Source: Panacagrimonas sp965216845 (lineage in GTDB: Bacteria > Pseudomonadota > Gammaproteobacteria > Nevskiales > Nevskiaceae). Taken from it: a stretch of DNA of 64,000 nt. The stretch covers positions 496,001-560,000 of the forward strand of contig OZ244200.1 in assembly GCA_965216845.1 (NCBI GenBank), read 5' to 3'. Under the pieces are notes generated by a model. That model ran no database searches and had not been told where the DNA came from. It was given only the letters and a program-made list of their open reading frames with translations. Of the stretch, positions 35,657 through 43,087 are shown one piece after another; positions within the stretch are counted from its first letter, which is position 1; each line of letters opens with the position of its first letter. A program made the position numbers and the translations under genes.

Positions 35657-36439
35657 CTACTCAGACGCTCGCTTGGTTCCCAGCAGGATGTCGCGATTGC
35701 GCAAATCGTCCAGCATTTGCGCGCCGGCGCCGAGCAAGGCGTCCACATCAGGATGGCCCAGTTCGCTGGCGATCTGGCCCAGCGCGTGCTCGCCGGTGGC
35801 GCTCTCGTCCTCGTCCAGAATCTGCATCAGGCGCGCGGTGATGGCGTTGACTTCCATGAAACGCACGCGATCCTGGCGGTTGCGATAAACAATTAAGTAG
35901 GTTGGCTGCTCAGTCGGCGTTTCGGGCTGAAAATCCGGGCTGATCTTGTGGACAGGGAAGGCGTAGGACAGGGTCCAGGCCAGGGGTGAAACCAGAGGCC
36001 GGCCCTTGATCAGATCGCCGTTCGGATCAGCCAGCTCCGGCGTCAGCTGATCTTCGGCCACGTCCAGCGCCAGCTCCACCCATTCGTAATGCGTCAGTTC
36101 GCGCATGAAGGGCGGATCGTCCGGGTGCTCGCCGCGCTCGTTTTCCAGATACAACAGGAATTCTTCGGCGATTTGATAAAACTGCGGCCGGCTGCATTGA
36201 TGGCGCATATAAAAATCACGTGCGCGCGCATGCCAAACCGCGTCATCCGAAATCTTGCGCAAGACCGGAAATGCGGTTTTCAGAAAATCCTCAACATTGT
36301 TATAAAACAAGTCGCGGTAAATCTGCAGGCGCCGATCTTCGAACCCACTCAGCGGATTCAATTCAGGATTGCGTAGGTGCGCCGCAAATGCGTATTGCAG
36401 CGTTTTGAAGTTTGGCTGAGCAGCCTCAGGCGCTGGCAT
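35657..36439 (-). CDS. bufC: Bufferin-operon partner protein BufC (DUF2063 family)
   Basis: 260 residues. N-terminal DUF2063 helical domain: LQYAFAAHLRNPELNPLSGF then RRLQIYRDLFYNNVEDFLKT AFPVLRKI. The C-terminal winged-helix-like part ends DILLGTKRASE. In bufferin and related MNIO systems this protein serves as RiPP-recognition partner delivering the precursor to the DUF692 enzyme. The ATG overlaps bufB by 14 bases, so the pair is coupled. The long frame upstream is within bufB and is not used. Confidence 0.88.
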   Translation of the reverse strand: MPAPEAAQPNFKTLQYAFAAHLRNPELNPLSGFEDRRLQIYRDLFYNNVEDFLKTAFPVLRKISDDAVWHARARDFYMRHQCSRPQFYQIAEEFLLYLENERGEHPDDPPFMRELTHYEWVELALDVAEDQLTPELADPNGDLIKGRPLVSPLAWTLSYAFPVHKISPDFQPETPTEQPTYLIVYRNRQDRVRFMEVNAITARLMQILDEDESATGEHALGQIASELGHPDVDALLGAGAQMLDDLRNRDILLGTKRASE

Positions 36440-37292
36440 AGTTATGCTGCGCTCCGATGTGTTTGGCCTGCAAACTGCGAATCCGGTCCAGCTGCGGCGT
36501 GAGTTGTTCCAGCGGCGGAATATTAAAATCCCGCTCCAATAATGTGGGAACGGGGCCGAAACGGGCGTAGGTTTGGTCGAGCAAATCCCACACCGGATCA
36601 ATCACGTCCGCGCCGTGCGTATCCACGCGCAGATCCTCAGCCTCCACATAATGACCGGCCACATGCAGATAGCGGATGCGCTCCCCCGGAATCTGCGCCA
36701 GAAAATCGGCCGGGTCATAACGATGGTTGATGCTGTTGACCAGCAGGTTATTCACGTCGAATAACAGGTCACAATCCGCGCGATCAATCACCGCGCGTAT
36801 GAATTCGATCTCGCTTAAATCGGTGGCCAGCGGCGTGTAATAACTGGCGTTTTCCAAGGCGATGCGGCGCTCCAGAATATCTTGAACGCGACGCACCCGC
36901 GCTGCCACATACTCCACCGCTTCGGCGGTGAAGGGAATGGGCATGAGGTCATACAAGTGACCGTCGTCCGAGCAAAAAGTCAGATGCTCGGTGTAATCGA
37001 CGATGCCGTGATCGTCGAGGAATGTTTTCAAATGGCGGACGAATGTTTCGTCCAGCGGCGACGGGCTACCGATGGACAGCGACAGCCCGTGGGTGACAAA
37101 GGGATAACGTTCGGTGAAGGCGCGGAACTGTTTGCCGAGTCGCCCACCAATTCGCATCCAGTTCTCCGGCGCCACCTCCAGAAACTCGATACCGCCGGCT
37201 TGTGCGGAAGGGGCCACATCCGCGAGCGGGCCCAAAAGGGCCCGCCGCAGACCTAATCCGGCGCCATGAACTTGTGTGGTGACTGCGTTCAT
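36426..37292 (-). CDS. bufB: MNIO (DUF692) multinuclear iron enzyme BufB
   Basis: 288 residues, TIM-barrel. Family motifs in order: GIEFLEVAPENWM, THGLSLSIGSP, YTEHLTFC, ALENASYY, LLFDVNNLLVNSINH, YLHVAGHY, DTHGADV and LLERDFNIP. These carry the His, Glu, Asp and Asn ligands of the iron cluster. DUF692 enzymes oxidatively modify Cys residues in peptides; in the bufferin pathway they form thiooxazole groups that bind copper. Sits directly between the Cys-repeat precursor and the DUF2063 partner. Confidence 0.93.
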   Translation of the reverse strand: MNAVTTQVHGAGLGLRRALLGPLADVAPSAQAGGIEFLEVAPENWMRIGGRLGKQFRAFTERYPFVTHGLSLSIGSPSPLDETFVRHLKTFLDDHGIVDYTEHLTFCSDDGHLYDLMPIPFTAEAVEYVAARVRRVQDILERRIALENASYYTPLATDLSEIEFIRAVIDRADCDLLFDVNNLLVNSINHRYDPADFLAQIPGERIRYLHVAGHYVEAEDLRVDTHGADVIDPVWDLLDQTYARFGPVPTLLERDFNIPPLEQLTPQLDRIRSLQAKHIGAQHNYASA

Positions 37293-37324
37293 AACTTAAT
37301 CTTCCGGATTAATGCAGAAGGCGA

Positions 37325-37636
37325 TTACTTGTCGCCGCCGCACTTACCCTCACCACATTTGCCTTCGCCGCCTTTATCTTCACCACACTTGCCTTCACCG
37401 CATTTGCCTTCACCACCTTTATCTTCGCCGCACTTGCCTTCACCGCATTTGCCTTCGCCACCCTTGTCCTCACCACACTTGCCTTCGCCGCATTTGCCTT
37501 CACCGGCTTTTGCCAGCATGTAGCCGGACTCCAGATCAGCGGCCTGGAACACCGATGCCTGCGCAGCGGCAGCACCGGTCAGCGCGAAAGCGGCGCCCAG
37601 GGCGATGACGAGGGGTTTCTTCGTGGTATTGCTCAT
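37325..37636 (-). CDS. bufA: Bufferin-like RiPP precursor with Cys tandem repeats (DUF2282 family)
   Basis: 103 residues. Signal peptide MSNTTKKPLVIALGAAFALT GAAAAQA, then SVFQAADLESGYMLA, a conserved core stretch of DUF2282 proteins. The rest is the repeat GEGKCGEGKCGEDKG three times plus a partial copy, holding eight Cys (residues 49, 54, 64, 69, 79, 84, 94, 99) at regular spacing. AAGGAG precedes the ATG. Expected role: exported peptide whose Cys are modified by BufB, binding copper in the periplasm. Abundant Lys/Glu/Gly keep it soluble. Confidence 0.92.
   Translation of the reverse strand: MSNTTKKPLVIALGAAFALTGAAAAQASVFQAADLESGYMLAKAGEGKCGEGKCGEDKGGEGKCGEGKCGEDKGGEGKCGEGKCGEDKGGEGKCGEGKCGGDK
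37328..37504. repeat. 45-bp coding tandem repeat in bufA
   Basis: About 3.9 copies of a 45-bp unit, itself built from 15-bp GEGKC/GEDKG codon blocks. Copies differ mainly at third codon positions (for example CTTCGCC against CTTCACC), which suggests old duplication with continuing slippage. Confidence 0.9.
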
Positions 37637-37662
37637 GGATACATCTCCTTTGGGGGGTTATA

Positions 37663-37679
37663 GAGCCCAATGCGGGCTC
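37663..37679 (-). promoter_or_regulatory. Hairpin in the leader of bufA
   Basis: GAGCCC-AATGC-GGGCTC gives a 6-bp perfect stem in the 73-base gap between the DoxX gene and bufA, 27 bases before the bufA ATG. With no T tract it is not a standard terminator; it could protect or tune the bufA message. Confidence 0.4.
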
Positions 37680-37709
37680 AATGGGATAAAACCTGTATTG
37701 CCTGAATGC

Positions 37710-38381
37710 TTACGCTGGTTGCGTCACCTTGGACGCATCGCCTGAATTGGACATGAATCGACCGATCCAGTGGTCAACGCTAAGCCAGCGACCGGCGCCG
37801 GTAAAGAACAGGCTGAGTAGCATGATGAAATAAGTCGCCGCGAATTCGATGCCGTTATTGAGCATCACCAAGCTACCATGTTCGGTGAGATAGCCATAGT
37901 TGCCGTGTTCACGCAGGATGGACTTGGCGCGGGCCAAGCGTTCGGCGGCTTCCTGGGTGCGTTCGGTGGCGAAAATGCCACCGGGTTCGGCAATCGCCAG
38001 CCAGCCGTTTTCCCAGTGCACCGCAAACGCCGCCACCAGCATGGTCGCCATCAGCGGGATGGCGATCAGGCGAACACCAAGGCCCAGTACGAGCAGCACC
38101 GCGCCCGCCAGTTCGGTCGCGGTCGCCAGCGCTGCCATCAGCACCGGAAACGGCAGACCCAGGCCCCAGTCGGGGTTGCCAAACCAGGCCGCAGTGTCTT
38201 CAAACGCCATCAGCTTGTTCATGCCGGCCATCCAGAAAACCGGCGCCAGATACAAGCGCAGCAGTACCGGCGCGAGAAAGTCCAGTGGCCGCGCCACTTG
38301 CAAGGCGCGTTCGTACTGCTGATGAGTAAAAAGAAACAGACTGTTCATGGGCGAGACGCTCCATTGGATGATGGCGAGCAT
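37710..38381 (-). CDS. bufD: DoxX-family membrane protein (BufD-like)
   Basis: 223 residues, four hydrophobic helices. LLRLYLAPVFWMAGMNKLMA and TATELAGAVLLVLGLGVRLI are the DoxX signature. A periplasmic loop (LAIAEPGGIFATERTQEAAE RLARAKSILREHGNYGYL) separates helices 3 and 4. DoxX proteins are the fourth member of many bufferin operons and may supply redox equivalents. Here it is the first gene. The ATG with GAGG five bases upstream was chosen; the ATG at 38348 is an alternative. Confidence 0.85.
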   Translation of the reverse strand: MLAIIQWSVSPMNSLFLFTHQQYERALQVARPLDFLAPVLLRLYLAPVFWMAGMNKLMAFEDTAAWFGNPDWGLGLPFPVLMAALATATELAGAVLLVLGLGVRLIAIPLMATMLVAAFAVHWENGWLAIAEPGGIFATERTQEAAERLARAKSILREHGNYGYLTEHGSLVMLNNGIEFAATYFIMLLSLFFTGAGRWLSVDHWIGRFMSNSGDASKVTQPA

Positions 38382-38428
38382 GGTAGCCTCGTCATGTTGA
38401 TGAAAATGGTTCACCGGGTCCGCCATCC

Positions 38429-39310
38429 ATGTCGGAACGTACTGACGACGCTTTGCTGCAAAGTATTCTGGCCACCTACCAGTTACGCGCGCGCATCACG
38501 GACAACATGCATTACTGCGGCCGTTGGCGTGACTGGGACCCGCAGGCACCACCCGGTACCGCCTGGTTTCACCTGTTGGACGAAGGCTCCTGCCTGATTC
38601 GCTGCCAAGGCATCGATCAAGACATCCGGCTGGACGGGGGCGACATGGTGGTGTTGTCGCGCGGAACCGCTCACGTGCTGCTGCCGCTGGATCAGAGCCC
38701 CAAAGCCGAGGATGACTTCACCACCATGCTGTGCGGCGAACTGAGCTTTGTGTCCATTTCCGGCAATCCGGTCATGGACGCGCTGCCAGAGGTCATGGTG
38801 GTGCGCGGCAACGAGGCGGACGATGCTTTCCGTCACATCGCCACCCTGTTGCAAAAAGAGGCGCAAACGCCGGGGCTGGGTTCGCAAGCGGTGATGGACA
38901 AGCTGGCCGATGCCCTGTTCGTCATTGCCCTGCGCCAGTATCTGGAGCGCAGTGACGCTGATCGCGGCCTGTTCGCGGCCTTGGCGGACCCGCGTCTGCG
39001 CAAGGCCCTGGACGCCATACACCGCGATCCCGGCAATGACTGGACGGTAGCGTCGCTGGCGGATGTGGCCTGCCTGTCTCGCACCGCCTTTGCCGAACGC
39101 TTTGCCGAGGTATTGGAAGAAACGCCTTATCAATACCTGACGCGATGGCGCATGGCCGAAGCGCTCAAGCTGTTGCAGGACCCGAGAATGTCGGTAGCGC
39201 ACGTGGCCACCAGGCTGGGTTATGCCACAGAAGCGGCTTTCCGCCGCAGTTTCAAACGCATCCACGGTTATGGCCCGGGCGCGGTGCGTCGCGCCGCACG
39301 CGCCGCCTGA
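38429..39310 (+). CDS. AraC-family regulator with N-terminal cupin_6 domain
   Basis: 293 residues. N-terminal cupin_6 ligand domain (HLLDEGSCLIRCQGIDQDIR LDGGDMVVLSRGTAHVLLP), then the double HTH: WTVASLADVACLSRTAFAER FAEVLEETPYQYLTRWRMAE and VAHVATRLGYATEAAFRRSF KRIHGYGPGAVRR. It is divergent from the bufferin operon with only 47 bases between start codons, so it is the likely regulator of that operon. The cupin has several Cys/His that could sense a metal or oxidant; this is inference. A 20-bp palindrome follows the gene. Confidence 0.92.
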   Translation: MSERTDDALLQSILATYQLRARITDNMHYCGRWRDWDPQAPPGTAWFHLLDEGSCLIRCQGIDQDIRLDGGDMVVLSRGTAHVLLPLDQSPKAEDDFTTMLCGELSFVSISGNPVMDALPEVMVVRGNEADDAFRHIATLLQKEAQTPGLGSQAVMDKLADALFVIALRQYLERSDADRGLFAALADPRLRKALDAIHRDPGNDWTVASLADVACLSRTAFAERFAEVLEETPYQYLTRWRMAEALKLLQDPRMSVAHVATRLGYATEAAFRRSFKRIHGYGPGAVRRAARAA

Positions 39311-39330
39311 CAACACATCCCGATGCCACG

Positions 39331-39350
39331 CGACCGGCTCGAGCCGGTCG
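39331..39350. repeat. 20-bp perfect palindrome after the AraC gene
   Basis: CGACCGGCTC and GAGCCGGTCG are exact complements with no loop. Without a T tract it is not a classical terminator; it may be a factor-independent hairpin or a protein site. The rest of 39311-39532 shows no gene. Confidence 0.5.
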
Positions 39351-39532
39351 ACCACGGTTTGCTGAATATCGAAGCGGCACGGACCCTTGAAACGTCCATG
39401 CATCGCTGCAGCTCGCCAAGCCGGGGAGGATGCCTGTGCTCGTCATCGGCGTGATGCCGGTCAAGCTGCGCCCCAGAAACAGCCAACTCGGCGTCATGAG
39501 TCACGTCAAGGGGCCCGCCTGCCCGTGGATTC

Positions 39533-40393
39533 TCAGGCCAGCTCCAACCGGTCCCCGACGCTGACTTCGCCCGGCGCCACCACCGTGGCGTAGACCCCCA
39601 TGTTTTGATCGGCTTGCCTGACCACCGCGCGCAATACCTCGGCGTCAAATGCCAGGCCGTCCTGCGACTGCGTAACCATGCTGCACCGCGGAGTCGGCAT
39701 CACGCAGTCCAGCACCAACGAACCGACCTTCAGGCGCCTGCCGAGCCATTGGTGTTCCACCAAGGCCGAAAGCGTCTCACCCGGCTCGATGAGGAAATTG
39801 GGCCGGAAGCGTCGCGCATCCCAATTGGAAGCCGGATTCAATGCGGACATGTGTCGCAAGGCTGCCGTACTCAGTAGATTAATTGGCGTTGCGTCAAAAA
39901 ACATTCCGGGGAAGGAGGTGAACTCCATCAGCTCCGGAGGAAACTGCGCCAGATCTGGCAGGGGTTCTCCCGGCGCGCGCTGAAACATGTGCTCAATTTC
40001 GGACATGAATTCGGCTTCGCCACGCTGCGCGCGCCGATAGAAATCCAGCTTGTCAGGCGGCGGCACCGACCACAGTGAAGCTGCCACGCCATCGGTAATG
40101 GTTTTCAAGCGCTCGGGCAAATCGGAGGCATCGCTGGCGGTGGTGGAACCATCCGGCAGGCTGATATCCACCGGTGGGATGGTCGCCGCGTCGGGTTCGG
40201 ACCGAAAGCGCGCGATGCACTTCATCATGTCCGGAAATTTCTTGCCGCCCTGAAACTCGCCCACCTCATCGTTGCGCAGCGCCCAGGCGCGATCGCCCAG
40301 GATGCCATTGGGATTGACTTGCGCACGGGTCAATTTCTCGCCGGCCATCGATTTCACCGGATATCGCCAGATTTCGGTAACGGTCCCCAACAT
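39533..40393 (-). CDS. MOSC-domain protein (MOSC_N + MOSC)
   Basis: 286 residues. MLGTVTEIWRYPVKSMAGEK is the MOSC beta-barrel N-terminal strand and GDRAWALRNDEVGEFQGGKK F follows. The C-terminal MOSC domain (RRFRPNFLIEP, LVLDCVMPTPRCSMVTQ) contains the conserved Cys at the sulfur or molybdenum-cofactor site. Relatives such as YcbX, YiiM and mARC reduce N-hydroxylated compounds. Start set at the ATG beginning the domain. Substrate unknown. Confidence 0.9.
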   Translation of the reverse strand: MLGTVTEIWRYPVKSMAGEKLTRAQVNPNGILGDRAWALRNDEVGEFQGGKKFPDMMKCIARFRSEPDAATIPPVDISLPDGSTTASDASDLPERLKTITDGVAASLWSVPPPDKLDFYRRAQRGEAEFMSEIEHMFQRAPGEPLPDLAQFPPELMEFTSFPGMFFDATPINLLSTAALRHMSALNPASNWDARRFRPNFLIEPGETLSALVEHQWLGRRLKVGSLVLDCVMPTPRCSMVTQSQDGLAFDAEVLRAVVRQADQNMGVYATVVAPGEVSVGDRLELA

Positions 40394-40705
40394 GATCGAT
40401 GTTCCCGAATTGCCTGGCGGCAAAGCTTACGCCAGGCCAACGGTGCAAGACAGCCGTGCGATGAGGCCTAGCGTGCTTGCTCTGGCACCAGTGGCACCGC
40501 CATCGGCCGTGGTGCGACCGGCCTGTTCGGGCATCGACGCCGCCTTGCTTGCGTCGGGGCAGCTCGAGCAACCACTCGCAATCCTGTTCGGCCCCAGGCG
40601 TGACGCTGCGGCGCTCACCGCTGCCTGATTTCATTCAGCACAATTCAGAGGGCGTTCACCCGGCCCGCCTAATCTGTGTCGCACGGTTTACAACGGTGCA
40701 ATTTC
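40394..40705. other. 312-base gap without a recognised gene
   Basis: Between the divergent MOSC and glycine-zipper genes. The only structure seen is an inverted repeat CCTGGCG/CGCCAGG with a 10-base loop near 40419-40444. Small open frames here have no SD and no protein-like signature. Confidence 0.4.
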
Positions 40706-41128
40706 ATGAAAAAGACAAAACTTCTGCTGGCCGGCGCGCTGATGCTGGGAATGGCGGCTCCCAGCTTTGCCGATGATCAAGCCGACGCCGCCATCGGCAG
40801 CGCGCTGGGCGGTTTGGTCGGTGCATTTATTGGAAATACCTTCAACGGCCAGCAGGGCGCGGTGGTTGGTGCGGTGCTGGGTTCCAGCGCGGGCGCTTAT
40901 GTGGCGGCGGATCGTGCGGATCGGCGTAACGATCGCAAACATCGACGCCAGGCTGCGCGCCATTACGATCCCTACTACGGCGACTACAACCAGCAAGCGC
41001 CGCGTTACCGAAATCATCACTACCGTGATCGCCACTATCGGGACGTGAACTACCGCCACCATGATCGGCGCGGCTATCGTCGCCACAAGGATCATTGGCA
41101 CCGCCATGGCCAATGGTGCGACGATTGA
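40706..41128 (+). CDS. Exported glycine-zipper protein with His/Tyr/Arg-rich tail
   Basis: 140 residues. Signal peptide MKKTKLLLAGALMLGMAAPS FA|DD. A glycine-zipper 2TM segment follows: AIGSALGGLVGAFIGNTFNG QQGAVVGAVLGSSAGAYVA. The last 65 residues are low-complexity, rich in His, Tyr, Arg and Asp (HYRDRHYRDVNYRHHDRRGY), and could bind metal. Likely envelope-associated. Function unknown. ATG chosen at the signal peptide. Confidence 0.75.
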   Translation: MKKTKLLLAGALMLGMAAPSFADDQADAAIGSALGGLVGAFIGNTFNGQQGAVVGAVLGSSAGAYVAADRADRRNDRKHRRQAARHYDPYYGDYNQQAPRYRNHHYRDRHYRDVNYRHHDRRGYRRHKDHWHRHGQWCDD

Positions 41129-41131
41129 TCT

Positions 41132-42079
41132 TTAGGTTTCCCAAACCCCGGTTGGGGTATTAAATGGAGAGGGCTCGCCAGTTTTCCAGGCGAGGCCCAA
41201 GCCGTTTTGAGTGCGCAAGACCTGCTGAACCTGGAATCGAACAAAACGTTGCGCGCCAGCAAATTGCGCTTGCGCCGGATGATGCCAGATCACTTGAGCG
41301 ATTCCGCTCAGCTGCAGCGTATGGCCGCGCTCGAAGTCCAGAAACAGCAGTCCCGCACGAGGATCGAGCGCCAGATTTCCCAGCGTGTTGAACATGAAGT
41401 TGCCAATGAGATCCGGCCAGGTAAGGGCATTGCCCGCCACCTTCACAAAGCCCGGTCGTCCGCCGCGGTGGGAGACATCGTTGCCCACGCCTGGATGATC
41501 CGCATCGCCGTCAATCCCGGAGGCGATGAAGAAGGTGTCCGCCCTGCGGATCAGGGCAATGTCTTCTGAATGAAGCTGATCACCGCGCCGCACGACGGTC
41601 GGTGGTCGCTGGACCGGATTGGGTTCGCGGGTCTGTATGTATTTCGGACAATTGCCAAAGCTCTGATGGATGCGAAGGCTGAAACCCCTGGCACCCGTTG
41701 TGACGACGGTTCCGCTTGCCCGATTACGGCGTCGGCTTTCAAACTGCAAGCCCAGAACTCCAAGGCGAGCGCCCGGCTGCATCGCCGCCGCCAATGGAGA
41801 AGCGGCCATCGGCAGCGTATCGATTCGCAAGGTCCGGGCGTCCGGTGCATGCACAAACCCGGGTGCACTGCTGAGGATCGATGCCCACATCTGACCGCTG
41901 GCGTCGCGACTGCCCAGAAATAAGGATGGCAGCATCGGAAAGAATTTCCGATGCTGCGCTGTCAGGTAATCGCGAATCATGCGCGATCCAAATGCCCCAA
42001 TCTTTTCCTGCACGCCCAGCCGCGACTGGATGGCCAGTTCGCCAGCGTGGAAGGGCGTGGATTGCGGCAGGTGGTTCAT
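41132..42079 (-). CDS. Pyridoxamine 5'-phosphate oxidase-family (FMN split-barrel) protein
   Basis: 315 residues. FHAGELAIQSRLGVQEKIGA FGSRMIRDYLTAQHRKFFPM LPSLFLGSRDASGQMWASIL is the N-terminal signature of the large PNPOx-like family. The second half carries another barrel: ADHPGVGNDVSHRGGRPGFV KV and NFMFNTLGNLALDPRAGLLF. Probable flavin-dependent oxidoreductase; substrate unknown. The ATG overlaps the MAPEG stop by four bases (ATGA), so it is coupled. Confidence 0.87.
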   Translation of the reverse strand: MNHLPQSTPFHAGELAIQSRLGVQEKIGAFGSRMIRDYLTAQHRKFFPMLPSLFLGSRDASGQMWASILSSAPGFVHAPDARTLRIDTLPMAASPLAAAMQPGARLGVLGLQFESRRRNRASGTVVTTGARGFSLRIHQSFGNCPKYIQTREPNPVQRPPTVVRRGDQLHSEDIALIRRADTFFIASGIDGDADHPGVGNDVSHRGGRPGFVKVAGNALTWPDLIGNFMFNTLGNLALDPRAGLLFLDFERGHTLQLSGIAQVIWHHPAQAQFAGAQRFVRFQVQQVLRTQNGLGLAWKTGEPSPFNTPTGVWET

Positions 42080-42498
42080 ATCGTCATCACGGCTTGCCAG
42101 GCGATCGCCAACACCGCCAGCCAGGACAGCAGATAAACCGGGGTGCGCAAATAGGGCACGGCCAGGGTATAGACAATGGCGTGGGCGATGCGTGAGTAGA
42201 AAAACAACTGCGCCCACAGTGCGACGCTGCTTGCGGCGTCTGATGCCGGCTCAAGCGTCATGCCCGCAGCCAACACCACTGCAACGAAGGCGGGCAGGGT
42301 TTCCACCATATTCAGGTGTGCCCGCTTGGCGCGAACGGCCCAGTCCGGTTGCGTTTTTTCGCGCACCGGAAACCCTTCCGCGTAACCGTAGAGCACGCCG
42401 AAGAAACCGAGCTGAAACATGCGGACCAGCACATACGGGGTCCATAGAAGAATCGTCAGCGCGCCGCTCAGCGCCAGATAGAGATATGCGGTTTCCAT
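42076..42498 (-). CDS. MAPEG-family membrane protein
   Basis: 140 residues, four hydrophobic helices. LVRMFQLGFFGVLYGYAEGF and RAKRAHLNMVETLPAFVAVV match the MAPEG fold, in which RAxRAHxNxxE is diagnostic (eicosanoid and glutathione metabolism family). In bacteria these are uncharacterised membrane proteins, some with glutathione transferase activity. GAGGAGAACATC precedes the ATG. Middle gene of YHS-MAPEG-PNPOx. Confidence 0.92.
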   Translation of the reverse strand: METAYLYLALSGALTILLWTPYVLVRMFQLGFFGVLYGYAEGFPVREKTQPDWAVRAKRAHLNMVETLPAFVAVVLAAGMTLEPASDAASSVALWAQLFFYSRIAHAIVYTLAVPYLRTPVYLLSWLAVLAIAWQAVMTI

Positions 42499-42559
42499 GA
42501 TGTTCTCCTCCGTCGTGAAAAAACGGGGCGGAACTTGCCGCCCCAATCCAAAGCAAGCG

Positions 42560-43012
42560 CTATAACTCAGCAGGCGACTTGTCGCGGATTTGCGCCCAGT
42601 TCGCGTCGGCTTTACTGATGCGGCCGGCAATATCCTTTTGCCAGTCCTGCTGGATGTTCTTGTCCAGATTCAGGTACAGGCGGCCGTCCACCAGCTTCCA
42701 GACTTGCGGGTCACCCACAAATTTCTTGCCGACCGACACGCCAAACGCGCACCAGCCACCGTAAGCGGGCAGATATTTGGCCGGGTCGGCTTCAAAAGCC
42801 GTTCGATTTTTCTTGGAAGAAAACAAATAAGTGACGCCTTCGTGTTGCGACACATGGTGGCCGTTACCGCGCAGCGGTTGCGCGTCCGTGTGATAGGCCA
42901 CCAGGTCATAGCCGCTCACCCCCAGGGTGCTGTTGCGGTAGTCGCCGGCCATCGCAGCGCCGCTGAAGCCGGTCAGTGCCAGCAGGGTCATCAGTGCAGA
43001 TATCAGTTTCAT
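42560..43012 (-). CDS. Exported YHS-domain protein
   Basis: 150 residues. Signal peptide MKLISALMTLLALTGFSGAA MA|GDY. YHS-like domain: GVSGYDLVAYHTDAQPLRGN, VTYLFSSKKNRTAFEADPAK YLPAYGGWCAFGVSVGKKF. YHS domains are linked to heavy-metal or nucleotide binding; the conserved Cys lies in GGWCAFGVS. GGAGAGACTCTG supports the ATG. It is divergent from an AraC/cupin_6 regulator and heads a group with the MAPEG and PNPOx genes. Confidence 0.9.
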   Translation of the reverse strand: MKLISALMTLLALTGFSGAAMAGDYRNSTLGVSGYDLVAYHTDAQPLRGNGHHVSQHEGVTYLFSSKKNRTAFEADPAKYLPAYGGWCAFGVSVGKKFVGDPQVWKLVDGRLYLNLDKNIQQDWQKDIAGRISKADANWAQIRDKSPAEL

Positions 43013-43087
43013 CAGAGTCTCTCCGCGTGGGTCGATACAAACCGGCCAATCCGGCTGAGGCTCATGATGGACGCCAGGGCGATACTT

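Noticed and set aside
37328..37504. CRISPR-like array
   Set aside because: The regular repeats are in-frame codon repeats without unique spacers.
37266..37608. Plus-strand Pro/Ser/His-rich repeat frames opposite bufA
   Set aside because: They are shadows of the 45-bp repeat; the minus strand has SD, signal peptide and operon context.
40427..40634. Small ORFs in the gap between MOSC and glycine-zipper genes
   Set aside because: No SD, no protein-like signature on either strand; overlapping frames in GC-rich DNA.
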